DNA of 6,119 bases from DASQDN01 sp035630195 (GCA_035630195.1 DASQLD010000041.1:1-6119); one strand, 5' to 3'; positions 1 to 4,876 are shown, numbered from the stretch's first letter. Numbers and translations: made by a program. The notes: a model not told the origin generated them from the letters alone.

Positions 1-933
1 TTCCGCCATCTTAGTAGCTGCAGTGTGCCTGAGGTCATGTAATCGGCACTTAACGTTTGCCCGCTTCCGAAGAGCGTCCCACGCGCTACTAACATCTGTT
101 ATGCATCGCGTCGGATCATTGGGTGTCGGTTTGCCGAATGGGAACAAATACAGTTCCGGTCTTGCTTCACCGAAGCGATTGCTAAACCATCTAGCGTGGA
201 GCGAGAGGACTCCGAAGAGTTCGACGTTCATGGGAATCTGACGGCCCGTACCGGATGACGTCTTTGCTTTGCCTACCGTGATGACTCGTCGCTCGAAATC
301 TACTTGCCCCCACGTGAGACTTGTAATCTCTCCGCTACGCATTCCCGTGAGCAGAGCGACGCGCACAAAGGTCCCGAGAACTTGAGAGCGATTCGGAGAG
401 ACTTGCGCACGGATCGCATCCAGTAGCCGTTCTTCCTCCTCGGTTGATAGAGCCTTCCCGACATCTTTGCGTTCTTCCATCTTCCGCACCTTAGGCCAAA
501 GAACGGACCACGGCTGCCCCATTGCTCGGCTGAGTTCTCCGAGTTCCATGTTTATGGTCCTTCCACGCACGCCTTCTAGGGCGCGAGTTTTCATGTACTG
601 GTGAATCACGGATTGGGTGAGGTCCGGTAGAAGCGTACTGCCGAGTAGTCTTGAGATCTGAGCCAATCGCCCGTTGGCAAAGAGCACGGACTTGTCACGA
701 TGGCTGAGCGCGTAGCTTTCCAAGTACACCTTTACGACATCGTTCACTGATCTAATACGATCTTCTCGTTTTTCAGCAGGCAACCCCGCGAGGGTCCGCT
801 CCAGTTCACGACGTCGCGATTTCTCCGCTTCTTTCGCCACGGTCTTGCTTGGCGTTCTTGCAGATTCGCGCACCCGCTTACCAGCGAAGACGAACTCGTA
901 CCACCATGTGTCTCCTCTCTTGTAGACACCCAC
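1..933 (-). CDS. Tyrosine recombinase / phage-type integrase, 3'-truncated by the window edge
   Basis: Site-specific DNA strand exchange between att sites, expected to integrate and excise the element. The first 311 residues are visible. Residues 1-50 form a basic N-terminal arm-type region (VGVYKRGDTWWYEFVFAGKR). About 60-150 is the SAM-like core-binding domain, and from about 160 the catalytic domain. Catalytic Arg I is R199 in TGMRSGEI, the beta-hairpin Lys is K222 or K224 (GKAKTSSGTGR), and HxxR is H299/R302 in LHDLRHTAATKMAE. The second His/Trp and the nucleophilic Tyr should lie just beyond position 1, so integrity cannot be judged. The start is GTG, with an AAGGAGG ribosome site 6 nt upstream (940-946). 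The GTG overlaps the stop of the 58-aa upstream gene (TAGTG), so the two are probably translationally coupled and share the promoter at 1116-1144. The exact recombinase subfamily is not resolved. Confidence 0.95.
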   Translation of the reverse strand, partial: MGVYKRGDTWWYEFVFAGKRVRESARTPSKTVAKEAEKSRRRELERTLAGLPAEKREDRIRSVNDVVKVYLESYALSHRDKSVLFANGRLAQISRLLGSTLLPDLTQSVIHQYMKTRALEGVRGRTINMELGELSRAMGQPWSVLWPKVRKMEERKDVGKALSTEEEERLLDAIRAQVSPNRSQVLGTFVRVALLTGMRSGEITSLTWGQVDFERRVITVGKAKTSSGTGRQIPMNVELFGVLSLHARWFSNRFGEARPELYLFPFGKPTPNDPTRCITDVSSAWDALRKRANVKCRLHDLRHTAATKMAE

Positions 934-1109
934 TATTTGCCTCCTTTCGTTTTCACTTGCGTTTTACCGCTTCCCTTCGGCCTCCCGCCCTTCTTGCCCC
1001 ATTCTGATAACTGCTCCTTCGAGTGCTTCTCCGCTCTTGCCTTCCCGCCTTCGGCTCCAGTCTCCTTGAAGAACTGAAGGACCGCTTTCGGTATACGTGG
1101 TTTCTCCAT
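933..1109 (-). CDS. Small basic GGK/KGG-type protein, coupled upstream of the integrase
   Basis: A 58-aa Lys/Gly-rich protein beginning MEKPRIPKAVLQFFKETGAE, followed by GGKARAEKHSKEQLSEWGKK and GGRPKGSGK. It resembles short acidobacterial GG(K/R)xRA...S.EQ..E..KKGG proteins that I recognise only by pattern; no function is known to me. The Ala/Glu/Lys middle (about 18-40) could be helical and the tail is strongly cationic, so nucleic-acid binding is plausible. Its stop TAG overlaps the integrase GTG by one base, and the integrase ribosome site lies inside its last codons. The ATG falls where a transcript from the promoter at 1116-1144 should begin, so it may be translated leaderless; no spaced Shine-Dalgarno is present. 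A role as excisionase or directionality factor is possible from position alone. The larger ORF at 953-1144 is an Arg-rich shadow in another frame. Confidence 0.7.
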   Translation of the reverse strand: MEKPRIPKAVLQFFKETGAEGGKARAEKHSKEQLSEWGKKGGRPKGSGKTQVKTKGGK

Positions 1110-1115
1110 CCTTTC

Positions 1116-1144
1116 ACTATAACATAGGCCCTAGGTTTTGTCAA
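1116..1144 (-). promoter_or_regulatory. Sigma70-type promoter of the small-protein/integrase operon
   Basis: On the minus strand, -35 TTGACA (1139-1144, perfect consensus) is followed by a 17-bp spacer and -10 TATAGT (1116-1121, 5 of 6). The expected +1 falls on or next to the A of the ATG at 1109, predicting a leaderless mRNA. The spacer contains CCCTAGGTTT (plus-strand reading, 1129-1138), which is repeated upstream at 1171-1180. Confidence 0.75.
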
Positions 1145-1180
1145 GTGCCTATCGGGTTGAGTTACTTACCCCCTAGGTTT
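1129..1180. repeat. Direct repeat CCCTAGGTTT x2, candidate operator
   Basis: The 10-mer CCCTAGGTTT occurs at 1129-1138 and again at 1171-1180, offset 42 bp (about four helical turns). The first copy fills the end of the promoter spacer next to the -35 box; the second is upstream of it. Each copy contains the palindrome CCTAGG. This geometry fits a repressor bridging two sites, but no regulator is identified. Confidence 0.45.
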
Positions 1181-1531
1181 CGACTCGTCGTATCCTAAAC
1201 CGTCATGGGAGGTCTGCGGAGCGTCGCCGAATCGGGAGGCAGTCGGAGGTCAACGGGTGGAGGAACGACCGCGCGTAGCCCAAGCGGAGCGCGCGGGCGC
1301 AGGGCTGCACAGATTTTGAGGCGGGGTACCCGACCCTTGGGGGTGTATCTGAGGGGCGTACCCGGCTGCGATGCGAACGCAAGGAGCATCGGGTGGAACG
1401 CGCCGGGGGAAAGTTGAAAAAATTTAAGAAGTTCGCGCGGGCCGTTTATAACTACTTATCGGGTCCGGTTCGATAACTAGTTCCCGAAGGAATACTGAGG
1501 TCACTAGACATCGCCGGAGGAAAGGACAAGG
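1181..1531. other. GC-rich intergenic stretch, mostly non-coding
   Basis: About 350 bases in which no long ORF is convincing: the 64-70 codon ORFs on both strands are Gly/Arg/Pro-rich and mirror each other, as expected of shadows in GC-rich DNA. GGGTAC (1324-1329) and GTACCC (1358-1363) form a 6-bp inverted repeat around a second GC-rich stem. The block 1267-1305 is built of GCGCG/GGGCGC words typical of intergenic spacers. A possible micro-ORF sits at 1414-1476. A weak plus-strand promoter-like pair (TTAAGA/TATAAC, 1424-1452) leads to no obvious gene. Confidence 0.5.
1414..1476 (+). CDS. Possible 20-aa cationic micro-ORF
   Basis: A TTG start preceded by GGGGGAAAG encodes a Lys-rich amphipathic peptide (MKKFKKFARAVYNYLSGPVR). 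The frame stays open upstream, so it could instead be the tail of a slightly longer peptide starting at GTG 1393. It lies alone in a non-coding stretch, so this is a candidate only and could be chance. Confidence 0.18.
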   Translation: MKKFKKFARAVYNYLSGPVR

Positions 1532-1732
1532 CTATTCAGGAGCCGAGCAACTATTATGGGCGTCTCCTTCATTCATACCGCGCCACTTTTGCTTAAAGGT
1601 TGCCCATAGCCGTTCAAGATCTTCGTCTGAGATATTCCTGATGATGTGATCGTAGTTCTCGGGAAACTCGCCGCGTGTCAACATTCCCGCCAGTTCGTCT
1701 ATGTCCGGCGTGTCGTTCGTATTGGCTAACAT
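1532..1732 (-). CDS. Small hypothetical protein with an xRxxSxEDLxRL motif
   Basis: A 66-aa acidic, mostly helical protein of unknown function. Residues 11-42 (IDELAGMLTRGEFPENYDHI onward) end in IRNISDEDLERL (31-42), and the tail carries a basic patch KQKWRG. Its motif matches VRQLSNEDLARL in the small protein at 4593-4748, also on the minus strand, with the same relative placement of an aromatic/acidic segment before the motif. The two look like distant paralogues, which supports coding for both. The ATG sits inside the last codons of the upstream 65-aa ORF (ATGTTAG overlap). There is no clear Shine-Dalgarno, so translation probably depends on coupling. Confidence 0.6.
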   Translation of the reverse strand: MLANTNDTPDIDELAGMLTRGEFPENYDHIIRNISDEDLERLWATFKQKWRGMNEGDAHNSCSAPE

Positions 1733-1923
1733 TTGTCTGAACTCGCATTTCGCACAACTGTCGCCGAGCTACTCGACCGTGATATCTGCACAGGTGATTT
1801 GTAGCCCTCGCTCGCAGTTTCTGTCCCACCACCGTCGATTTCTTCGTCTTGTGCCAGGGACCGCAAGACCGTCGGCCACCATACTAGACTGATACCTTCA
1901 AGAATCTGAGCGGCGCTTTTCAT
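1726..1923 (-). CDS. Small hypothetical protein, overlapping the start of the next gene
   Basis: A 65-aa ORF starting MKSAAQILEGISLVWWPTVL. Residues 5-25 could form an amphipathic or membrane-associated helix; the middle is acidic (AQDEEIDGGGTE) and the tail Ser-rich (SRSSSSATVVRNASS). No family recognised. The stop TAG lies 4 nt past the ATG of the 66-aa downstream ORF, the kind of overlap seen in coupled pairs. The codon choice looks gene-like, whereas the competing minus frame at 1614-1832 is Arg/His-rich and looks like a shadow. No good ribosome site precedes the ATG, so the call is tentative. Confidence 0.35.
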   Translation of the reverse strand: MKSAAQILEGISLVWWPTVLRSLAQDEEIDGGGTETASEGYKSPVQISRSSSSATVVRNASSDKC

Positions 1924-2137
1924 AAACGCTCATCGGCATTGAAGGGCGGCTTCCGACTAAGGCAAAACACCTACGCCCGATAGAAGCTTGCTCCTACTTC
2001 GTTAGTGTTGAAGTTGGGGGTGGCTCGATTAGGATTCATCGCGCACAGCTATTCACCGTGACTTTTATAGATTCTGCTCGAAGTTGGTACTTGTTTCGCA
2101 TCTCACATCCGACGCATCCGTCAGAAAGGTATCACAC

Positions 2138-2440
2138 ATGTCGACATCGAATACTATTGCAGAATACGCCAAATCCTCGCCCGAACCAGTCGCCAAGCCG
2201 GAGCATCGCGAAGGTACATTGGCCCGGAGCATTGAGCAGCAGACCGCTAAACTTCCTTCCGATATATTCTTGTGGGCGGCTCTCGGTTCAATGGGCATGT
2301 CGCTTGCCCTTGAACTTATGGGCGACGAGAAAAAGGCGAACTTTGTCGGGCATTGGGCCCCAACTCTGCTAACCCTAGGTCTATACAACAAAATCGTTAA
2401 GCTTCACGGGTCCGATCCTTCGACCGCTAATCGCGGCTAG
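2138..2440 (+). CDS. Small two-helix membrane protein, hypothetical
   Basis: A 100-aa protein. Residues 1-40 are polar (MSTSNTIAEYAKSSPEPVAK then ...LARSIEQQTAKLPSD), followed by a hydrophobic helix at about 41-61 (DIFLWAALGSMGMSLALEL), a short charged turn GDEKKANF, and a second hydrophobic helix at about 68-86 (VGHWAPTLLTLGLYNKIVK). This predicts a hairpin inner-membrane protein with both ends on the same side. I recognise the style from acidobacterial hypothetical proteins but know no function. The start is ATG 2138, with AGAAAGG 8 nt upstream (2123-2129). An in-frame extension to 2084 has no ribosome site and adds a poor, unhydrophobic leader. It is divergent from the ORF pair at 1532-1923, with a 214-bp intergenic region between. 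Confidence 0.75.
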   Translation: MSTSNTIAEYAKSSPEPVAKPEHREGTLARSIEQQTAKLPSDIFLWAALGSMGMSLALELMGDEKKANFVGHWAPTLLTLGLYNKIVKLHGSDPSTANRG

Positions 2441-2443
2441 TGC

Positions 2444-2458
2444 AGAAGTCATACTTCT
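2444..2458 (+). terminator. Short hairpin just after the membrane-protein gene
   Basis: AGAAGT-CAT-ACTTCT, a 6-bp stem with a 3-nt loop beginning 4 nt after the stop codon at 2440. No U-run follows, so it is at best a weak or mRNA-stabilising 3' end rather than a typical intrinsic terminator. Confidence 0.3.
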
Positions 2459-2521
2459 ACTCGCTTACCACGGCAACTTGAGCGGGTACCACGACGAAGA
2501 CCGTCCTTGGTACTTGCATAA

Positions 2522-2621
2522 ATGACGGATGACGGGCTATGACGGCTATTTTCCCTTTCTAAGAAAACAAAGAGATAAAGAGAAGGAGGCAGAACCCCGT
2601 CATAGCCGTCATTGGTGTCAT
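2522..2621. repeat. Iteron cluster A: inverted arrays of ATGACGG
   Basis: The left arm has three ATGACGG copies (2522-2528, 2529-2535, 2539-2545). The right arm has the inverse, CCGTCAT, at 2597-2603 and 2606-2612, plus the variant GTGTCAT at 2615-2621, on a strict 9-bp period. The arms flank a 51-bp centre containing a purine-rich tract (about 2561-2594). The arms could also pair as a long imperfect hairpin (ATGACGGGCTATGACGG against CCCGTCATAGCCGTCAT). The region is otherwise non-coding. The same TGACGG word in the same arrangement recurs at 4292-4488. Likely binding sites for a replication initiator or another DNA-binding protein of the element. Confidence 0.7.
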
Positions 2622-2645
2622 CGAGGGAACCGACAGTGCTCGTAC

Positions 2646-2736
2646 TTGACTTTCCCGCCGTAGCGCCTGCGGCCCGTAGGGGAAAAGGGCAATAAGTCGT
2701 GAGTCAACGGTTCCGCTAGTCGCCGCTCGAACCGTT
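2646..2736. other. Non-coding stretch with nested inverted repeats
   Basis: TTGACT (2646-2651) is complementary to AGTCAA (2702-2707), enclosing an imperfect TTTCCC/GGGGAAAA pair. Immediately after, AACGGTTC (2706-2713) pairs perfectly with GAACCGTT (2729-2736) around a 15-nt loop. The two outer stems share two bases, so they would compete. It could be a structured leader, an attenuator for the ORF at 2818, or part of the neighbouring iteron region. No run of T follows on either strand, arguing against a simple terminator. Confidence 0.3.
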
Positions 2737-2817
2737 AAAAACTTCCTGCCGCCGACCCCAACTACTGCCGCAGATTCCTAAAGGTTGTGTGACCTCAAGC
2801 CGATAAATCAATCTCGT

Positions 2818-3012
2818 ATGGCTCACGTTCCAACCGGCGAAATGAAGAGCGTGCCGCAACCTAATAAGTCCGGGAATAAGTATCTGGATGAGGAGACACT
2901 GCACCGCTACGCGGCGGAAAGAGGGCGCATCCTGTCTCGTGTTGCTGAGAAGCCGGAGGTGCGCGTCGTGTATGTGACCGAACAAAAGCTCCACTGCTTC
3001 ACACCAGAATGA
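2818..3012 (+). CDS. Small hypothetical protein
   Basis: A 64-aa ORF, MAHVPTGEMKSVPQPNKSGN followed by KYLDEETLHRYAAERGRIL and a predicted strand VRVVYVTEQKLHCF. The first 20 residues look disordered, 22-44 helical and 48-62 strand-like. No family recognised. ATG 2818 was preferred over the in-frame TTG 2785, which has a ribosome-like AAAGG directly abutting it. Neither has a well-spaced Shine-Dalgarno. The stop overlaps ATG 3009 (ATGA), the start of an 84-codon frame. The opposite-strand ORF (2716-2994) has a less protein-like composition. Confidence 0.45.
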   Translation: MAHVPTGEMKSVPQPNKSGNKYLDEETLHRYAAERGRILSRVAEKPEVRVVYVTEQKLHCFTPE

Positions 3013-3263
3013 AAATCTCCGGTCGCTCCGAGCATGGGCATAGCAATGGCAGACGCTTTGGTCTCCCGGTACCAGAAATCTTAATAGCGTGCGGATGGGC
3101 GAAAGCCCAATCCGTGCAGAAGCCCTTTTTCGCTCAGGAATTTCCCCATCCCACAGAGTCGCTCATCGAAACGCCAGAGCGAGTTCCTATGGAGTCTCGA
3201 CCTGTGCTTGGCAACTCGACGCCGCACGCAACGCAACTGGCGACCGTAATAACATCAGGTTGA
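3009..3263 (+). CDS. Doubtful 84-aa ORF coupled by ATGA overlap
   Basis: Starts within the stop of the preceding ORF (ATGA), a common coupling arrangement. The product (MKISGRSEHGHSNGRRFG... PVPEILIACGWAKAQSVQK...) has no recognisable domain or membrane segment. Its 3' half lies opposite the zinc-ribbon-like ORF at 3134-3316; they are unlikely both to be real, and the cysteine pattern favours the latter. Kept only because of the overlap geometry. Confidence 0.22.
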   Translation: MKISGRSEHGHSNGRRFGLPVPEILIACGWAKAQSVQKPFFAQEFPHPTESLIETPERVPMESRPVLGNSTPHATQLATVITSG

Positions 3264-3316
3264 CTCGCACCACAGGAAGCACAGGCCGGAAGGTTGAACA
3301 TCTCCTCTGACGCCAT
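3134..3316 (-). CDS. Possible small zinc-ribbon protein
   Basis: A 60-aa ORF with two CxxCG knuckles, C12-x2-C15-G and C28-x2-C31-G, separated by 12 residues (CASCGASQPD... ASCVACGVEL), the spacing expected of a treble-clef or zinc-ribbon fold. A Ser/Gly-rich tail follows (STGRDSIGTRSGVSMSDS). Such minimal ribbons bind zinc and often mediate nucleic-acid or protein contacts; no specific role can be assigned. Start codon uncertain: ATG 3316 has GAGGGAG 13 nt upstream, and ATG 3301 has GAGGAG directly abutting. It is convergent with, and overlaps, the weak plus ORF at 3009-3263. Confidence 0.45.
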   Translation of the reverse strand: MASEEMFNLPACASCGASQPDVITVASCVACGVELPSTGRDSIGTRSGVSMSDSVGWGNS

Positions 3317-3332
3317 GGTAGATAGACGGCTC

Positions 3333-3392
3333 CCTCAATTTTTCAACACGCATTTATATGAAATTGTTATGAACTTTATTTTTTGATTGAGG
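3333..3392. promoter_or_regulatory. AT-rich intergenic island with a bounding inverted repeat
   Basis: CCTCAAT (3333-3339) and ATTGAGG (3386-3392) form a perfect 7-bp inverted repeat around 46 bp of markedly AT-rich DNA (TTTATATGAAATTGTTATGA and TTTATTTTTT). It lies upstream of both the minus zinc-ribbon ORF and the plus receiver-like gene, so it probably holds their control signals. No well-spaced -35/-10 pair could be fixed. Confidence 0.35.
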
Positions 3393-3485
3393 CGCTCGTT
3401 GTGTTCCCTATGTACCCGCATCAACGTTAGTGAATACCCCCATTCGGGAGATTTCCTTTCGTGGCAGTATCCGTTAAACTGTGGC

Positions 3486-3965
3486 GTGAGAACAGAAGTA
3501 GTACCGTCAGATCACAAGTCCTACATCCGTCAACTGACTGTGTTGATGATAGAAGCTCACCACCCCGACCAGCGATTGATGAAGGAGGCCCTAGAATCCA
3601 TTGATCGCCTGTGTGTGTGCGTGGGAGTGACGAAAACTGATGAGGCGCTTGCCTACATTCGGGACGGGGGACTGGTTGATCTGATCGTTCTCACTCTCAA
3701 CACTGACAGGGACGGCTTAGAATCTATTAGTCTGCTGAGAGACGAGAGCAATTCGCATGCGATGCCAGTGGCAGTTTTCGCTGGCGGTTCTGGACCGGAC
3801 GAGGCTAACCTCGTATGGAATGCCGGTGCATCGTTGTACCTGGACAAGCCATTCAACTTTGACGGATATCTACGTTTGGCGTCGGAGCTGATCAAGTATC
3901 TCGAAAATCCATTCCGACCGGCGGATATAAGACCAACTTCTTCGGTGAAACGCCGTTTGCAGTAG
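3486..3965 (+). CDS. Degenerate receiver (pseudo-response-regulator), single domain
   Basis: A stand-alone CheY-like fold of the long Rcp1-like type, about 159 aa. Beta1 is LTVLMIEAHHPDQRLMKEAL, then DEALAYIRDGG (helix 2 region), LIVLTLNTDRDGLESISLLR (strand 3 onward), MPVAVFAGG (strand 4), and ASLYLDKPFNFDGYLRL with the conserved Lys-Pro (K121/P122). Key residues are missing. Where the family has the phospho-acceptor Asp (LLDLNLP) there is Thr70. Of the acidic pair only E23 remains, followed by Ala24. The strand-4 Thr/Ser is Ala99. Phosphorylation of the usual kind is therefore unlikely, and it may act by constitutive protein contact. No output domain follows. Start uncertain: GTG 3486 gives a 17-residue leader. 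The frame stays open to TTG 3387, and GTG 3540 would begin at beta1. None has a clear ribosome site. Confidence 0.75.
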   Translation: MRTEVVPSDHKSYIRQLTVLMIEAHHPDQRLMKEALESIDRLCVCVGVTKTDEALAYIRDGGLVDLIVLTLNTDRDGLESISLLRDESNSHAMPVAVFAGGSGPDEANLVWNAGASLYLDKPFNFDGYLRLASELIKYLENPFRPADIRPTSSVKRRLQ

Positions 3966-4001
3966 CTTACAATGAGTTCGGTACATCGCATCGACGGAAG
4001 A

Positions 4002-4094
4002 TCACTGATATTTTCTTTCCGCTCCCCACCTCCACAACTGTTTCCACGCATGGATGCGTGATTCCAGCAGCCATCGCCTCCAGTATCGTTTTCC
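4002..4094 (-). pseudogene. C-terminal fragment resembling the AWKQLW protein at 5575-5791
   Basis: In this frame the last residues before the stop are HAWKQLWRWGAERKYQ. The frameshifted gene at 5575-5791 ends TAWKQLWLWRKKR. Within the shared six residues every DNA difference is synonymous (GCG/GCC, AAA/AAG, CAG/CAA, TTG/CTC). The frame is open upstream to 4367, but that part runs through the iteron region and is His/Arg-rich, with no sensible start near the motif. Best read as a gene remnant; could be chance. Confidence 0.3.
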
Positions 4095-4189
4095 TATTTT
4101 CGTGACCGCTGCGCTATGGTGTGCCAACGCACCATGGCAGCGAAGAGATAGAGACTTGCGGGAACGGCGAGGAAGATGAGGCTTTCCAT
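4094..4189 (-). CDS. 31-aa single-span membrane peptide
   Basis: MESLIFLAVPASLYLFAAMV is a hydrophobic segment long enough to cross the membrane once, followed by the basic tail RWHTIAQRSRK. It fits a small inner-membrane peptide with the positive end in the cytoplasm. No family assigned; no good ribosome site precedes the ATG. Two other minus-strand frames downstream compete: one starts at ATG 4074 (MAAGITHPWVETVVEVGSGK...) behind TGGAGG, the other ends in AWKQLWRW. Confidence 0.4.
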   Translation of the reverse strand: MESLIFLAVPASLYLFAAMVRWHTIAQRSRK

Positions 4190-4291
4190 AGCTAGTGCTT
4201 AAGACAAGTCCTAGGTCCAAATGTACTCCTCTCTCCTCGGTTATCATCTCAGCGAAACACCTTAGAGTGCGTTGCTTTTTTGTGGGTAACC

Positions 4292-4402
4292 GGTGACCAA
4301 GTGACGGAAGTGACGGTCCCGAGAGAGCGCCGGGGGGTAGCACGTCGACAGCCCTTACTCGCGGCATACTCTTTCATTCCGTCACTATCGTCACTTAGTC
4401 AT
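4292..4402. repeat. Iteron cluster B: mirrored GTGACGG arrays
   Basis: The left arm has AGTGACGG at 4300-4307 and 4309-4316, preceded by GGTGACC at 4292-4298. The right arm has CCGTCACT at 4379-4386 and TCGTCACT at 4388-4395, then a degenerate AGTCA at 4397-4401. GTGAC cores on the left are spaced 8 and 9 bp, and GTCA cores on the right 9 and 8 bp, so the two arms mirror each other around a 62-bp centre. The right arm abuts an AT-rich tract. The core TGACGG is shared with cluster A. Confidence 0.72.
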
Positions 4403-4403
4403 C

Positions 4404-4430
4404 TTATATATATAAATTATTAATAATAAG
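4404..4430. other. AT-rich tract, candidate DNA-unwinding element
   Basis: Almost uninterrupted A/T (TTATATATATAAATTATTAA then TAATAAG) in a window of about half GC, located between the right arm of cluster B and further CCGTCACT copies at 4461-4468 and 4481-4488. Iterons bracketing such a tract are the layout of initiator-dependent origins. Confidence 0.5.
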
Positions 4431-4439
4431 AGGCTTACA

Positions 4440-4488
4440 GTGAGAGAGTGAGAGGTTGCTCCGTCACTAGATGATCACCATCGTCACT
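4440..4488. repeat. Degenerate iterons to the right of the AT tract
   Basis: GTGAGAGA and GTGAGAGG in tandem (4440-4455, 8-bp period), then CCGTCACT (4461-4468), the variant GATCACCA (4473-4480) and TCGTCACT (4481-4488). With cluster B this brackets the AT-rich tract on both sides. TGATCA (4472-4477) is also a perfect palindrome. Confidence 0.5.
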
Positions 4489-4592
4489 CGCGCCATTCAC
4501 ACTACCGCGTGTCTTCTGAAACCTGCGGCTACACAGTCAAACTTTTTAGTCAATGCTGCTCAACGTCCGGTAGTGGGTCAGTTTGGATTTCT

Positions 4593-4748
4593 TCAGTGTT
4601 GACCAAGAATGATCTCACTCAGCCGTGCTAGATCTTCATTACTGAGTTGTCTTACTGCGAGGCTGAATTCCTCGTATGTGATCCGCTTCTGCATTTTGGC
4701 ATTGACCAATGCTTGAAGTGGATCGTTGCTCTGACCTGGATCTTCCAC
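4593..4748 (-). CDS. Small hypothetical protein, paralogue-like of the 66-aa protein at 1532-1732
   Basis: A 51-aa ORF, VEDPGQSNDPLQALVNAKMQ then KRITYEEFSLAVRQLSNEDL and ARLSEIILGQH. Mostly helical; function unknown. Residues 32-43 (VRQLSNEDLARL) match IRNISDEDLERL at 31-42 of the other protein: seven identities in twelve, plus conservative changes. GTG 4748 was chosen because AGGG lies 5 nt upstream. The frame also allows TTG 4784, which adds 12 residues but has AAAAGG directly abutting the codon. It is divergent from the Cys-rich gene at 4953. Confidence 0.6.
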   Translation of the reverse strand: MEDPGQSNDPLQALVNAKMQKRITYEEFSLAVRQLSNEDLARLSEIILGQH

Positions 4749-4876
4749 GTACCCTAGATGCCGTACGCTAGATAACGAGTACAACCTTTTAGTGCACTTC
4801 TCAGAAGCGGATCTTTTAATCAGAATGGCTGAACAAGAATTATGGGCGACGCTCTAAGACAAACATGCCCATAAGG

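Larger units (their letters stand above)
4190..4592. other. Non-coding regulatory/origin-like stretch
   Basis: About 400 bases without a believable gene. It contains the TGACGG iteron region B (4292-4488), an AT-rich tract (4404-4430), and an 8-bp perfect inverted repeat CACTACCG (4500-4507) / CGGTAGTG (4568-4575) enclosing 60 nt with AGTCAA twice. The minus ORF that crosses part of it is treated as spurious over the repeats. Confidence 0.55.

Noticed and set aside
744..929. 61-codon minus ORF inside the integrase region
   Set aside because: Offset frame of the integrase. The integrase frame carries the catalytic motifs and is open from 933 to the window edge.
1195..1417. 64-70 codon ORFs on both strands
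   Set aside because: Pro/Arg/Gly-rich mirror frames in GC-rich DNA with no motif or convincing start.
2065..2391. 108-codon minus ORF
   Set aside because: Antisense of the membrane protein at 2138-2440, which has a ribosome site and a coherent two-helix pattern.
2522..2621. CRISPR array
   Set aside because: Units are only 7-9 bp, mixed in orientation and nearly contiguous; there are no spacers of constant length and no cas genes.
2706..2736. Intrinsic terminator
   Set aside because: The stem is perfect, but it is followed by A rather than T on the plus strand, and on the minus strand the T-run precedes the stem.
2716..2994. 92-codon minus ORF
   Set aside because: Runs through the perfect hairpin at 2706-2736 and has an unconvincing composition; the opposite plus ORF at 2818 looks more like a gene.
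3653..4051. 132-codon minus ORF
   Set aside because: Antisense to the receiver-like gene, whose domain pattern is clear.
4061..4367. N-terminal part of the 121-codon minus ORF ending at 4002
   Set aside because: Crosses the iteron arm and is His/Arg/Ser-rich without a domain. Only the short C-terminal motif has support, and that part is listed separately.
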